The position numbers were made by a program, and so were the translations under genes. The notes beneath the pieces were generated by a model. That model saw nothing but the letters and a program-made list of their open reading frames with translations. It did not search any database and had not been told where the DNA came from. From a virus, in the IMG/VR virus record IMGVR_UViG_3300025887_000010, positions 62,001-126,000 of that record: DNA of 64,000 nt; one strand, 5' to 3'. Shown piece by piece: positions 49,667-56,696 of the stretch. Numbering within the stretch: position 1 is the first letter of the stretch; each line of letters begins with the position of its first letter.

Positions 49667-49998
49667 TGTCGAAGATGATTGATCGCCCGTCAGTTGGAGA
49701 GACAGATGGTCTCACTGATGGAATTGCATACCATCAAGCTCGTGGAAAGATCACGCGTCGTGTTGATTGGACCACACCTGGTCTGAAGCTCACACGTTTG
49801 CGTCTTCTGTCAGACCCTGGCTATCCTCGCTGGGATGTATCGTACTGCCACGGCATTCTCGATGGTGAAGATGTCAACGTGCTTCTCCCATTCTCCGATC
49901 TTCCGAAGAAGGGCATGCGCACATACCTCATTCAGGAAGCGAAGAATACCAATTGCTACGTCGATGGTCTCATGTCCTGCATATCCACCCTCTGCTGA
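49666..49998 (+). CDS. hypothetical protein
   Basis: 110 residues (starts MSKMIDRPSVGETDGLTDG). Contains KLTRLRLLSDPGYPRWDVS and DVNVLLPFSDLPKKG, a compact alpha/beta pattern. Last gene before the next promoter. No family recognised. Confidence 0.7.
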   Translation: MSKMIDRPSVGETDGLTDGIAYHQARGKITRRVDWTTPGLKLTRLRLLSDPGYPRWDVSYCHGILDGEDVNVLLPFSDLPKKGMRTYLIQEAKNTNCYVDGLMSCISTLC

Positions 49999-50028
49999 AC
50001 CTTTTTGTCAAACCGTTTGCATTTAGCT

Positions 50029-50058
50029 GTGTACATCGCATCATAGATGTGTTACATT
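50029..50058 (+). promoter_or_regulatory. phage early/middle-type promoter
   Basis: GTGTAC, 13 bases, TGTGTTACATT, in front of the broken gene at 50095. Confidence 0.75.
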
Positions 50059-50094
50059 GAATCATAAGCTAAATCAAAACAAACGGAGAATATC

Positions 50095-50343
50095 ATGCCG
50101 AAGAAAGTTTTTGCAATCCGTGGATCAGAAGATGGACTAATCGCTGTTTCTGTTCAGTCACAAAGGCAGTACAGAGAGCAAAATGATATCTCGGTCAGTC
50201 ATCAGAAGGTTACGACTTCTCCCCTGAAGACAAAGCAGAGATCAAGAAGCTTCGCGCTGGAAAGACAATGTTCGTTTCGTTCTTCAGTGACAACACCACA
50301 TCATGCGACATCGAAGCATTTACCTGCTCTAAGGAGACACTAA
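50095..50343 (+). pseudogene. small gene broken by frameshift and stop
   Basis: The first frame gives MPKKVFAIRGSEDGLIAVS, then loses coding character. The -1 frame continues SVTKAVQRAK, a TGA at 50184-50186, then YLGQSSEGYDFSPEDKAEI, KKLRAGKTMFVSFFSDNT and CDIEAFTCSKET up to the next gene. This points to one indel near 50145 plus a nonsense change in a gene of about 80 residues. The intact 82-residue frame from 50095 has an unnatural Arg/Ser-rich C-terminus. A sequencing error is the alternative. Confidence 0.5.
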
Positions 50344-50864
50344 TGACCAGACCCACTGAAGGAAAATTAATGCCTGACCGAATCAATTTCGGACAGCATC
50401 AATCCATGTCCATGAGTGAACTGACCTTTCGCTATGAGCAAGATCGCGAAAAACCTCGTGCGAATCCTTATGGCTACAGGAAGGTTCTGCATTTCTTTCT
50501 CCCTGAATGGCAGCGTGGATTCGTTTGGACTGAAGATCAGAGTATTTCGTTCATCGAGAGTGCATGGAAAGGAATGAACCTTGGGACATATACGATCAAT
50601 TCGGACATCAGCTTCACAGGTCCTCTTCACAACCTCGTGATTGATGGTCAGCAGCGGCTTAAAGCTGTCCAGGACTACCTTGACGACAAATTCCCTGTTT
50701 TCGGTTATCGCTATTCCGAGATCACCGAGATTGATGAAAGGTCTTTCGACAACCGCACATTTGCCCGTTTCAAGACTGAAACGAGAGACGAAGACTATCT
50801 TCGCATGTACTACAATCTCACCAACTTCGCAGGCACAGCACACAATGAAGGAGAACAAGCATGA
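50343..50864 (+). CDS. DUF262-like (ParB/GmrS-type) domain protein
   Basis: 173 residues from the ATG at 50343 (AAGGAGACACTA leader); an ATG at 50370 is also well placed. HFFLPEWQRGFVWTEDQSI, SFIESAWKGMNLGTYTI and VIDGQQRLKAVQDYL are the DUF262 hallmarks; DGQQR forms the nucleotide-binding loop in GmrSD and related restriction or anti-phage enzymes. Only the N-terminal DUF262 domain is present; no C-terminal HNH nuclease part. Could be a counter-defence or small-nucleotide sensing protein. Confidence 0.8.
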   Translation: MTRPTEGKLMPDRINFGQHQSMSMSELTFRYEQDREKPRANPYGYRKVLHFFLPEWQRGFVWTEDQSISFIESAWKGMNLGTYTINSDISFTGPLHNLVIDGQQRLKAVQDYLDDKFPVFGYRYSEITEIDERSFDNRTFARFKTETRDEDYLRMYYNLTNFAGTAHNEGEQA

Positions 50865-51697
50865 GAACAGCACTCTTGGATGGACAACACGAGGTCTTCC
50901 CGATCGCTGACTTCAAAGAGCATGAAGAATACTTCGAATGGCAGCAACAACTGGTCGACGACGATGTTAAGCGTCTGATTCGCAATGCAATTCCATCAGA
51001 TAGATGGAATCACTATTATGGGAAGTGTGCAAAAGCTATTCATAGCATGGCATTGTTGAAGATGCAGTTCAATAAGGCAGCACCTTTGATTGCGCACACG
51101 TTGGCTATCAATGAGTACCATTCACTAACGCTGATGAATGTCGCTAAATGCATCAAAGGTGGCAATGAAAAGGTCACAATCATCAACAAGAACGGTGGAT
51201 TCCATGAAGTCTCTCATGATCGTCTTTCATACTTCAAGCTGTTTCATCGAGACTCAATCAACAATGTCACAATCATCGAAGGCTCTTCGGTTCTCGTCCT
51301 CGAAAACGATCCTGAGCTCGACGAGTGGACGAAGAAGAACCTCGAAGTTCCACACTCTTCGATCACGAGTCTTCGAAAGCTCAGTAATGAACAGCTTCGT
51401 GACGCGATGGCTGAATTCTGCAACCAGGTGCCTGATCGCACTAGCGCAACACTGTTTGTCTACACGACAGGCCTCGACCAAGACCAAATGCACGAGTACG
51501 TCGAAGCTGCACTCTTGAAAGGCATCAACAAGTTCGTGTTCGTGAAGCCCTTCGTCGACGACTACAATCCATCATTCAAGCACATCAAGGAGTTCATTCT
51601 CAAGCCTGGAAGTCTTCTTCGAATCTGCAAGATTTTCGACGATCCATCAGCGAAGAAGGATATCAACACCTTTCTGAGGAGTCTTCTTATATCGTGA
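50861..51697 (+). CDS. unknown protein coupled to the DUF262 gene
   Basis: 278 residues (starts MRTALLDGQHEVFPIADFK). Overlaps the DUF262 gene by ATGA and the next gene by GTGA, so the three are co-translated. The middle contains NVTIIEGSSVLVLENDPEL and an alpha-helical C-terminal half (LSNEQLRDAMAEFCNQV). No family recognised. The coupling suggests a shared task with the DUF262 protein. Confidence 0.75.
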   Translation: MRTALLDGQHEVFPIADFKEHEEYFEWQQQLVDDDVKRLIRNAIPSDRWNHYYGKCAKAIHSMALLKMQFNKAAPLIAHTLAINEYHSLTLMNVAKCIKGGNEKVTIINKNGGFHEVSHDRLSYFKLFHRDSINNVTIIEGSSVLVLENDPELDEWTKKNLEVPHSSITSLRKLSNEQLRDAMAEFCNQVPDRTSATLFVYTTGLDQDQMHEYVEAALLKGINKFVFVKPFVDDYNPSFKHIKEFILKPGSLLRICKIFDDPSAKKDINTFLRSLLIS

Positions 51698-52104
51698 CGA
51701 AGTTGAAAGTCGGAGACAAGAGCTACACTGCGGTCTATGGAGCACATGCGAAGATCGAATTCTGGGAGTACGAACTTCGCACCATACGAACTCACCGTGG
51801 ATTTCGATACGGCTACTGGTGGAACAAGCTCAAGGGTGTTACGTGGGGAAAGGTTTCCAAACGACATTTTGATTATGGGTGGCTTCCAGGATCATGGGTT
51901 GGGTGGAGAGTGCAACACCCTATTGATGCAGGTAGACCATACTCTGCATCAAAAATCGGTGCTGTTGCTGTAGAGTTGGCAGATGTTAGGAGATTGATCA
52001 GCGAATACGGAGAAAATTGTGACTTCAATGAAGAAGGCTACACTCTCCGAGATCAATTGAATTCCCTTATTCGAGTGCAAAAGAGACTGCGTTCTTCAAA
52101 ATGA
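51694..52104 (+). CDS. hypothetical protein (GTG start)
   Basis: 136 residues (starts MTKLKVGDKSYTAVYGAHA), Trp/Tyr-rich (RYGYWWNKLKGVTWGK), with a helical basic C-terminus. Four-base GTGA overlap with the upstream gene. No family recognised. Confidence 0.7.
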   Translation: MTKLKVGDKSYTAVYGAHAKIEFWEYELRTIRTHRGFRYGYWWNKLKGVTWGKVSKRHFDYGWLPGSWVGWRVQHPIDAGRPYSASKIGAVAVELADVRRLISEYGENCDFNEEGYTLRDQLNSLIRVQKRLRSSK

Positions 52105-52106
52105 CT

Positions 52107-52136
52107 GTGTACAATCTGTCCCATCTGTGATATGAT
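52107..52136 (+). promoter_or_regulatory. phage early/middle-type promoter
   Basis: GTGTAC, 13 bases, TGTGATATGAT, followed by TTATCAAACAAAGG. Confidence 0.8.
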
Positions 52137-52162
52137 GGATTTATCAAACAAAGGACTCAATC

Positions 52163-52813
52163 ATGGTGAACATTTTCGCTGTCGACAGTGACCCAGTCGC
52201 TGCTGCTCAAGCTCTATACGACAAACATGTCGTCAAAATGCCTATCGAATCCCTTCAAATGCTCAGTGCGATTCATCGTGTCTGTGATGGTACTGAATGT
52301 GAAGTTGACTCCGTTTACTTCGCATGGAAAGACACTTCGAAGGTCTACAAAAAGCCTCGAAAGTTCATGATGCTTCCAAGTTTCGGCGAATCTGTTATGG
52401 AGGTTCGTGGTGACTCAGGAGTTTCAAGCCGTAAACGTGTGGTTGCTCAAGTCTACCTCATGGCACATCGAAATCACCCATGCACTCTCTGGGCACGTGA
52501 AACAACTACGAATTACGAATGGCTAAGCAAGCACACTGAGGCATTGTTCGCAGAATACACTTATAGATACGGAAAGCATCACACATCGTTCAAAGTGTAC
52601 GATCAATTCCTAAGAAACCCACCGAGTAACATACCTCATGGCGACCTTACTCCATTCGCTCTCGCCATGAAAAGCTATCCACAATGCGTCGTTGAAGGAA
52701 ATCCAATTCAGTCGTACATCAACTACTACAATCTCAAGCCGAGTCTTCTCAAGCATCCAATGTGCTGGAAGAACCGCGTACCTCCAATCTGGTTCGAAGG
52801 AAACAACAAATGA
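52163..52813 (+). CDS. conserved phage protein of unknown function
   Basis: 216 residues. DPVAAAQALYDKHVVKMPI, ESLQMLSAIHRV, HPCTLWARETTTNYEWLSK and EYTYRYGKHHTS are the features of a protein family widespread in T4-like and marine phages, with conserved His, Trp and Tyr residues but, to my knowledge, no proven function. First gene behind its promoter, overlapping the dehydrogenase start by four bases. Confidence 0.8.
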   Translation: MVNIFAVDSDPVAAAQALYDKHVVKMPIESLQMLSAIHRVCDGTECEVDSVYFAWKDTSKVYKKPRKFMMLPSFGESVMEVRGDSGVSSRKRVVAQVYLMAHRNHPCTLWARETTTNYEWLSKHTEALFAEYTYRYGKHHTSFKVYDQFLRNPPSNIPHGDLTPFALAMKSYPQCVVEGNPIQSYINYYNLKPSLLKHPMCWKNRVPPIWFEGNNK

Positions 52814-54120
52814 TTGAAATCGACAACCCATCAAAAGTCACCATCTGCGTCATCGGACTCGGCTACGTAGGTCTTCCACTTGCAATCGCATTTGCGGAAG
52901 CAGGATTTGTCGTCCACGGATACGACACCAATAAGGCGAGAGTACATGACCTCTGCATCGGGACTGACAAGACGAACGAAGTCACGAGCACCCAATTGAA
53001 AGACCTCGACATCCACTTCACAAGTTTCGAGTCGTCTGTTCCATGCGACGCCGACTTTTACATCATTGCAGTTCCGACAGGTGTTACTTCTGACAATCTT
53101 CCTGATTTCACACCTCTCATCTCTGCTTCCGAAATGGTTGGTCGATGTCTTGGTGTCCGCTCATGTGAAGATCAGCCGATCGTCATCTACGAATCGACCG
53201 TCTACCCTGGTGCAACTGAAGAAATTTGCATCACTGCGATCGAAGACACATCTGGCTGGTTTCGTGATTCAGACTTCGGATTTGGCTACAGTCCTGAACG
53301 GCTGAAACCCAACGAAATGGGCAAAGGCATGAAGGATCGCATCAAGCTCACATCGGGCTCAAACGAGTATGTAGCCGAACTTGTCGACCAACTCTATAAG
53401 ACGATCATCACAGCTGGCACATACAAGTGCCCATCCATCCAAGTGGCTGAATCATCGAAGCTCATTGAAAACACTCAGCGTGACATCAACATTGCGTTCA
53501 TGAACGAATTGTCCCGTTTTTTCAACGCAACTGGCATCGACACCGCTGAAGTGCTTCAAGCTGCACGAACGAAAGACGACTTCATCGATCTCAAACCTGG
53601 ACTGGTTGGTGGTCATTGCATCAGCATTGATCCGTTCTACCTGATCAATCGTGCTTCTCAGTACGGCGTCAAGATGAACATGACGAAGCTTGCACGACAG
53701 ATCAACAACGACGAGATTGTGGAGGATATCTTCAACGCATACATTGGTCTGAAGTCCGTCCGTGAAATTGACGAAGCGAAGACACTCATCCTTGGTTTCG
53801 CATTCAAAGAGAACTGCGCTGACTATCGTGACACTCGTGTAGCACAGATCGCCGAAATGATCCAATCATGTGGAGATCACGTCGACATCTTTGACCCGGT
53901 GATTGATCGTGAAAGAGTGGAAGCCGACTACCCACAACTCAACTTCATATGGGGTGAAGGCATCAAATCTGATGATGCGTATGACGCAGTCATTCTCGCA
54001 GTTCCTCATGAACTTTTTGTAGATTATGGTACTGATTCCCATATTGTCGATTCCGAGAACAGAATCTTCATCGACATCAAGGGTGTGCTGCCGAAAGAAA
54101 TGTCTGATTTTCGACTTTGA
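52810..54120 (+). CDS. nucleotide-sugar 6-dehydrogenase (UDP-HexNAc/UDP-Glc type)
   Basis: 436 residues from the ATG at 52810. NAD-dependent oxidation of a nucleotide sugar to its uronate. Rossmann motif CVIGLGYVGLPLA (residues about 12-24), VIYESTVYPGATEE (about 130), GFGYSPERLKPNE (about 158), KLIENTQRDINIAFMNE (about 218) and the catalytic GGHCISIDPFYLI (about 268-280). The SIDPFYL version is typical of UDP-N-acetylhexosamine dehydrogenases (WbpO/TviB/WecC group). Likely alters host surface sugars or makes a precursor for phage DNA or virion glycosylation. Confidence 0.92.
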   Translation: MIEIDNPSKVTICVIGLGYVGLPLAIAFAEAGFVVHGYDTNKARVHDLCIGTDKTNEVTSTQLKDLDIHFTSFESSVPCDADFYIIAVPTGVTSDNLPDFTPLISASEMVGRCLGVRSCEDQPIVIYESTVYPGATEEICITAIEDTSGWFRDSDFGFGYSPERLKPNEMGKGMKDRIKLTSGSNEYVAELVDQLYKTIITAGTYKCPSIQVAESSKLIENTQRDINIAFMNELSRFFNATGIDTAEVLQAARTKDDFIDLKPGLVGGHCISIDPFYLINRASQYGVKMNMTKLARQINNDEIVEDIFNAYIGLKSVREIDEAKTLILGFAFKENCADYRDTRVAQIAEMIQSCGDHVDIFDPVIDRERVEADYPQLNFIWGEGIKSDDAYDAVILAVPHELFVDYGTDSHIVDSENRIFIDIKGVLPKEMSDFRL

Positions 54121-54122
54121 TT

Positions 54123-54152
54123 GTGTACAAATAGTTCGTAGTGTGTTAGAAT
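54123..54152 (+). promoter_or_regulatory. phage promoter with no ORF behind it
   Basis: GTGTAC, 13 bases, TGTGTTAGAAT. Transcription would start at about 54160 and run directly into repeat copy 3; the next gene has its own promoter at 54315. Confidence 0.75.
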
Positions 54153-54159
54153 GGTTTGT

Positions 54160-54235
54160 TCTGAACATTACGAGACAAAACTGACACACAGATGCTTATC
54201 AGGAGTACTCAGTGATTCGCTGGGTACTCCGTTCG
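54160..54235 (+). ncRNA. candidate small RNA ending in the repeat hairpin
   Basis: About 75 bases between the orphan promoter and the hairpin GGAGTACTCAG/CTGGGTACTCC (54202-54230). It contains ATTACGAGACAAAACTGAC (54167-54185), which recurs almost unchanged next to repeat copy 4 (63259-63277). No ORF of any size fits. Transcript ends are inferred. Confidence 0.5.
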
Positions 54236-54287
54236 TATTTGATGAATGATATATTGTCAATCTGCTCAAGAGACTCAGCGAGCTTCA
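54200..54287 (+). repeat. structured intergenic repeat, copy 3
   Basis: Hairpin at 54202-54230 (11-base arms with one G-U pair), AT-rich block TTGATGAATGATATATTG (54239-54256) and 3' block GACTCAGCGAGCTTC (54272-54286). Relative to copy 2 the hairpin loop side changed CACTG to CGCTG and the distal block CAGTG to CAGCG, i.e. both partners changed together. Confidence 0.8.
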
Positions 54288-54314
54288 TTTAATTTGTGTT
54301 TCTGCAAATGAGTT

Positions 54315-54344
54315 GTGTACATTTATCAACCTTTATGATATTCT
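54315..54344 (+). promoter_or_regulatory. phage early/middle-type promoter
   Basis: GTGTAC, 13 bases, TATGATATTCT, then ATAATTACAGAAAC before the gene at 54384. Confidence 0.8.
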
Positions 54345-54383
54345 ATAATTACAGAAACAATAAAACAAACCAAAGGAATTCGA

Positions 54384-54623
54384 ATGTCAAGAGAGTCACT
54401 CTACAGTTCAAATGTCAAACGTCGCGAACGTCCTACTGAAGGAAAAGTTATGCGGGGAGTTGGTAACATGATCCAACGCCACAATGAAAATGATGCTGAA
54501 GAGCGTAAAGCTGCTGAAAAAGCCCGTATGGAAAAGGCCAAAGCAAAGGTTGAAGCACGCCGCAAAGCTGGAAGCTCTCTTGCACACCTCAACAAGTTGC
54601 GTTATGGAGAGGACCTCGGCTAA
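54384..54623 (+). CDS. hypothetical highly charged helical protein
   Basis: 79 residues (starts MSRESLYSSNVKRRERPTE); residues 35-62 are Ala/Glu/Lys-rich (ERKAAEKARMEKAKAKVEA), a long single helix. AAAGGAATTCGA leader. The peptide RPTEGKVM near the N-terminus also occurs, as RPTEGKLM, at the start of the DUF262 protein. Function unknown. Confidence 0.7.
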   Translation: MSRESLYSSNVKRRERPTEGKVMRGVGNMIQRHNENDAEERKAAEKARMEKAKAKVEARRKAGSSLAHLNKLRYGEDLG

Positions 54624-54666
54624 ACGATCTCCCATTGATGGAAATCTAATCAACAGGAATTTGAAT

Positions 54667-54818
54667 ATGACTTATCGCAATCGCATTTCCAAGTCCCGCA
54701 GACTCTCAACAAAGGCGAAAAGATTGAAATCTCTCTGGGAGACTACAAAGCAGAACATCAGCTTCAGTACGAGAAGTCCTACAAATCTGATACCATCAAT
54801 CCTCATACTGGAGCATAT
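54667..54818 (+). pseudogene. disrupted 5' part of the gene at 54819
   Basis: An ATG at 54667 with a CAGGAATTTGAAT leader begins a frame that reads unnaturally, while the -1 frame immediately reads DLSQSHFQVPQTLNKGEKI, EISLGDYKAEHQLQYEKSY and KSDTINPHTGAYM, continuing in frame into the protein at 54819. In that frame no start codon exists and a TGA lies upstream. A one-base loss close to the start codon explains this; sequencing error is the alternative. Confidence 0.45.
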
Positions 54819-55097
54819 ATGAGTAGTGGAGCTGGAGTAGAGCTTAAAGCCTTGAAGAAGTTTCACCGTTCATACGGAAAGAAACTTATCCAAGAGTGTC
54901 TGCTCGAAATTGAAGATGCACGCTGCAAGGATACATGCTTCGAATATATGGAATACGACGAAGATCACCATGAATATTTCCCAACGTATGCTTCTCCATA
55001 TCCCACATACCGCGGCACGTTTTCAGAGTTAACTGCTAACAGCATCATAAGCCACAGATTTCTTGAAGCTATCAACGAAGCTAAAAAGGATCTGTGA
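54819..55097 (+). CDS. hypothetical protein, probably truncated form
   Basis: 92 residues from the ATG at 54819 (starts MSSGAGVELKALKKFHRSY), with no ribosome-binding site. Its frame continues upstream as good coding sequence without a start codon (see 54667-54818), so the native protein was probably about 143 residues. Contains CKDTCFEYMEYDEDHHEYF, an acidic aromatic patch. Confidence 0.5.
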   Translation: MSSGAGVELKALKKFHRSYGKKLIQECLLEIEDARCKDTCFEYMEYDEDHHEYFPTYASPYPTYRGTFSELTANSIISHRFLEAINEAKKDL

Positions 55098-55116
55098 ATT
55101 CACAGGAGGAATCATC

Positions 55117-55545
55117 ATGAACCATCTTCACGAAAAAGCATTCATTGGTCTTCAAGATATGAATGGAACGGACATACATGAAGGTGACATAGTCGTCTAT
55201 CACCTTCAAGGTAACCATACGATGAAGGAATATTGGAACCCTGTCTATAAAGTGGTCTTTATTCCTCCTTCATTCACACTTGAGCATATTGGAGGTGGTA
55301 AATGTAGTGGAAGCCTGGAATTTAAGCTTAAGAGCGGCGGAAAGAACACAGTTCTGGAAATTCTCAAAAACTGGGAGAAAACTGTTGATGACCCATCCAC
55401 GCTCGAAGAAATTGTTGATTATCTCATTCCATCACTCGAGCAAATCATCTCAGGTAAAATGCCGCCAAACACATTCGCTCCAGACGTTTTAGCGCTCAAG
55501 AAAGCTCTCAGAAAACGTGCAGAGCAACCAATTCCTGCAGACTAA
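55117..55545 (+). CDS. YopX-like protein
   Basis: 142 residues from the ATG at 55117, preceded by a perfect AGGAGGA. The start FIGLQDMNGTDIHEGDIVV matches the YopX N-terminal motif (TGLKDKNGKEIYEGDIV) common in phage genes of unknown function. The middle has GGGKCSGSLEFKLKSGG and the end is helical. A 91-base gap with no clear promoter follows. Confidence 0.75.
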   Translation: MNHLHEKAFIGLQDMNGTDIHEGDIVVYHLQGNHTMKEYWNPVYKVVFIPPSFTLEHIGGGKCSGSLEFKLKSGGKNTVLEILKNWEKTVDDPSTLEEIVDYLIPSLEQIISGKMPPNTFAPDVLALKKALRKRAEQPIPAD

Positions 55546-55636
55546 AGCAGGATAGAAGAGAATTCAATCTCTTCGATTTCGCACCTGATGGAATTTCCCT
55601 TTAGGTTAACCTCAACTCATCGAAAGTGAGAAACAA

Positions 55637-56455
55637 ATGAAAACCATTATCAAACTCGCAGCGGCCTTCATGATGTGTGGATCTGCTTTATCCGCCGGAG
55701 GATTGGCACCACCAATCACAAACACTCTGCAAACGTCTGTAGACCTCGGATGGTCTGGTGCATATGGTGGTGCAATCATGCGTCATTCAGAACAAACCCG
55801 TTCTTACAGTGAAGATTTTGACATCCTTGAAGAACGCAGCATCTATACATTCGAGTGTTTGTCCGGAGAAGAGCACGGCACTCGCAAGTGTTTGACTCCT
55901 GATGAGCATCTCGACAGTTCTGAGATCGCAGCGCTTCCACGTGGAGATCAGCCATGGAAGCATGAGCAGCTCGATCCAGGACCGATTGCATACACCGCAG
56001 GATACGGTGATGGTATCTGGATGCAGCCTGATTCGTCGTTCGTGTACACAACAGGGTCGAACTTTGTTCCTGATCCTGTGGGTAATCGTGCCGAATTGCG
56101 CCAAGGTGGGACAGTTACATTCTTTGATGTCGTTGACACCGTGACAAACACATGGACTGAAACATCGACCGAACAAACTGCTGGCTTCTATACTGGATAT
56201 CGCATTGAAGTGGGCTATGACTTCCTGATCGGTTTTGAAGGTCAGCTCGTCAAAGATCAAAATGCTGGACTTTTGACCATTGCCTACGATGCTGGTCGTT
56301 TCCTTCCGCAATTTGGTGTCGGATCAGGCGATGACGGTAAAATGTATCAAATCAGCACCGACTTCAAGATCGTGGAAAAAGTGTCTGTGGGTGTCGCAGC
56401 AAGCAAAACAGACCACAACGAAAACGTTGATATTCGCTTCGGCTTCCTATTCTAG
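55637..56455 (+). CDS. phage-encoded outer-membrane beta-barrel protein
   Basis: 272 residues. Signal peptide MKTIIKLAAAFMMCGSALS with cleavage near SAGGLA. GWSGAYGGAIM is like the first strand of small alphaproteobacterial porin-like proteins (WTGFYxGG). The second half alternates amphipathic strands (GFYTGYRIEVGYDFLIGFE; VSVGVAASKTDHNENVDIR) and ends GFLF with a terminal Phe, the BAM-recognised outer-membrane signal. It should insert in the host outer membrane, possibly masking receptors (superinfection exclusion) like Lom-type proteins. Confidence 0.8.
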   Translation: MKTIIKLAAAFMMCGSALSAGGLAPPITNTLQTSVDLGWSGAYGGAIMRHSEQTRSYSEDFDILEERSIYTFECLSGEEHGTRKCLTPDEHLDSSEIAALPRGDQPWKHEQLDPGPIAYTAGYGDGIWMQPDSSFVYTTGSNFVPDPVGNRAELRQGGTVTFFDVVDTVTNTWTETSTEQTAGFYTGYRIEVGYDFLIGFEGQLVKDQNAGLLTIAYDAGRFLPQFGVGSGDDGKMYQISTDFKIVEKVSVGVAASKTDHNENVDIRFGFLF

Positions 56456-56482
56456 GTCGATCTGAACATCACAAATCAATCA

Positions 56483-56510
56483 TGGCAGCAAGTCTTTCGA
56501 TTTGTTGCCA
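56483..56510. terminator. bidirectional hairpin between convergent genes
   Basis: TGGCAGCAA (56483-56491) and TTGTTGCCA (56502-56510), nine pairs with one G-U, between the rightward outer-membrane gene and the leftward fibre cassette. Confidence 0.6.
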
Positions 56511-56516
56511 TTGTTG

Positions 56517-56666
56517 TCAAAAGCGATATCCGAATTTGTCGATTTCCCACGAAAAATGCTTCCTTACGTGGTTAGCCAGCTTATGGTCTAAGTATTCTCT
56601 GTAGTGCTTGTCGACCTTTGATTGGCATTGAGGTGCGGCAACTCTCCCATCTTGAAAATTTGCCAT
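56517..56666 (-). CDS. small protein behind the tail fibre, possible chaperone
   Basis: 49 residues from the ATG at 56666 (starts MANFQDGRVAAPQCQSKVD; then DKHYREYLDHKLANHVRKH). Coding-like composition, 30 bases after the fibre stop. The ribosome-binding site AAAGGA touches the ATG, which is unusually close. Small genes in this position often encode fibre assembly factors; that is only positional inference. Confidence 0.5.
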   Translation of the reverse strand: MANFQDGRVAAPQCQSKVDKHYREYLDHKLANHVRKHFSWEIDKFGYRF

Positions 56667-56696
56667 TCCTTTTGCAGGATTTCGCCGCCATTATGG

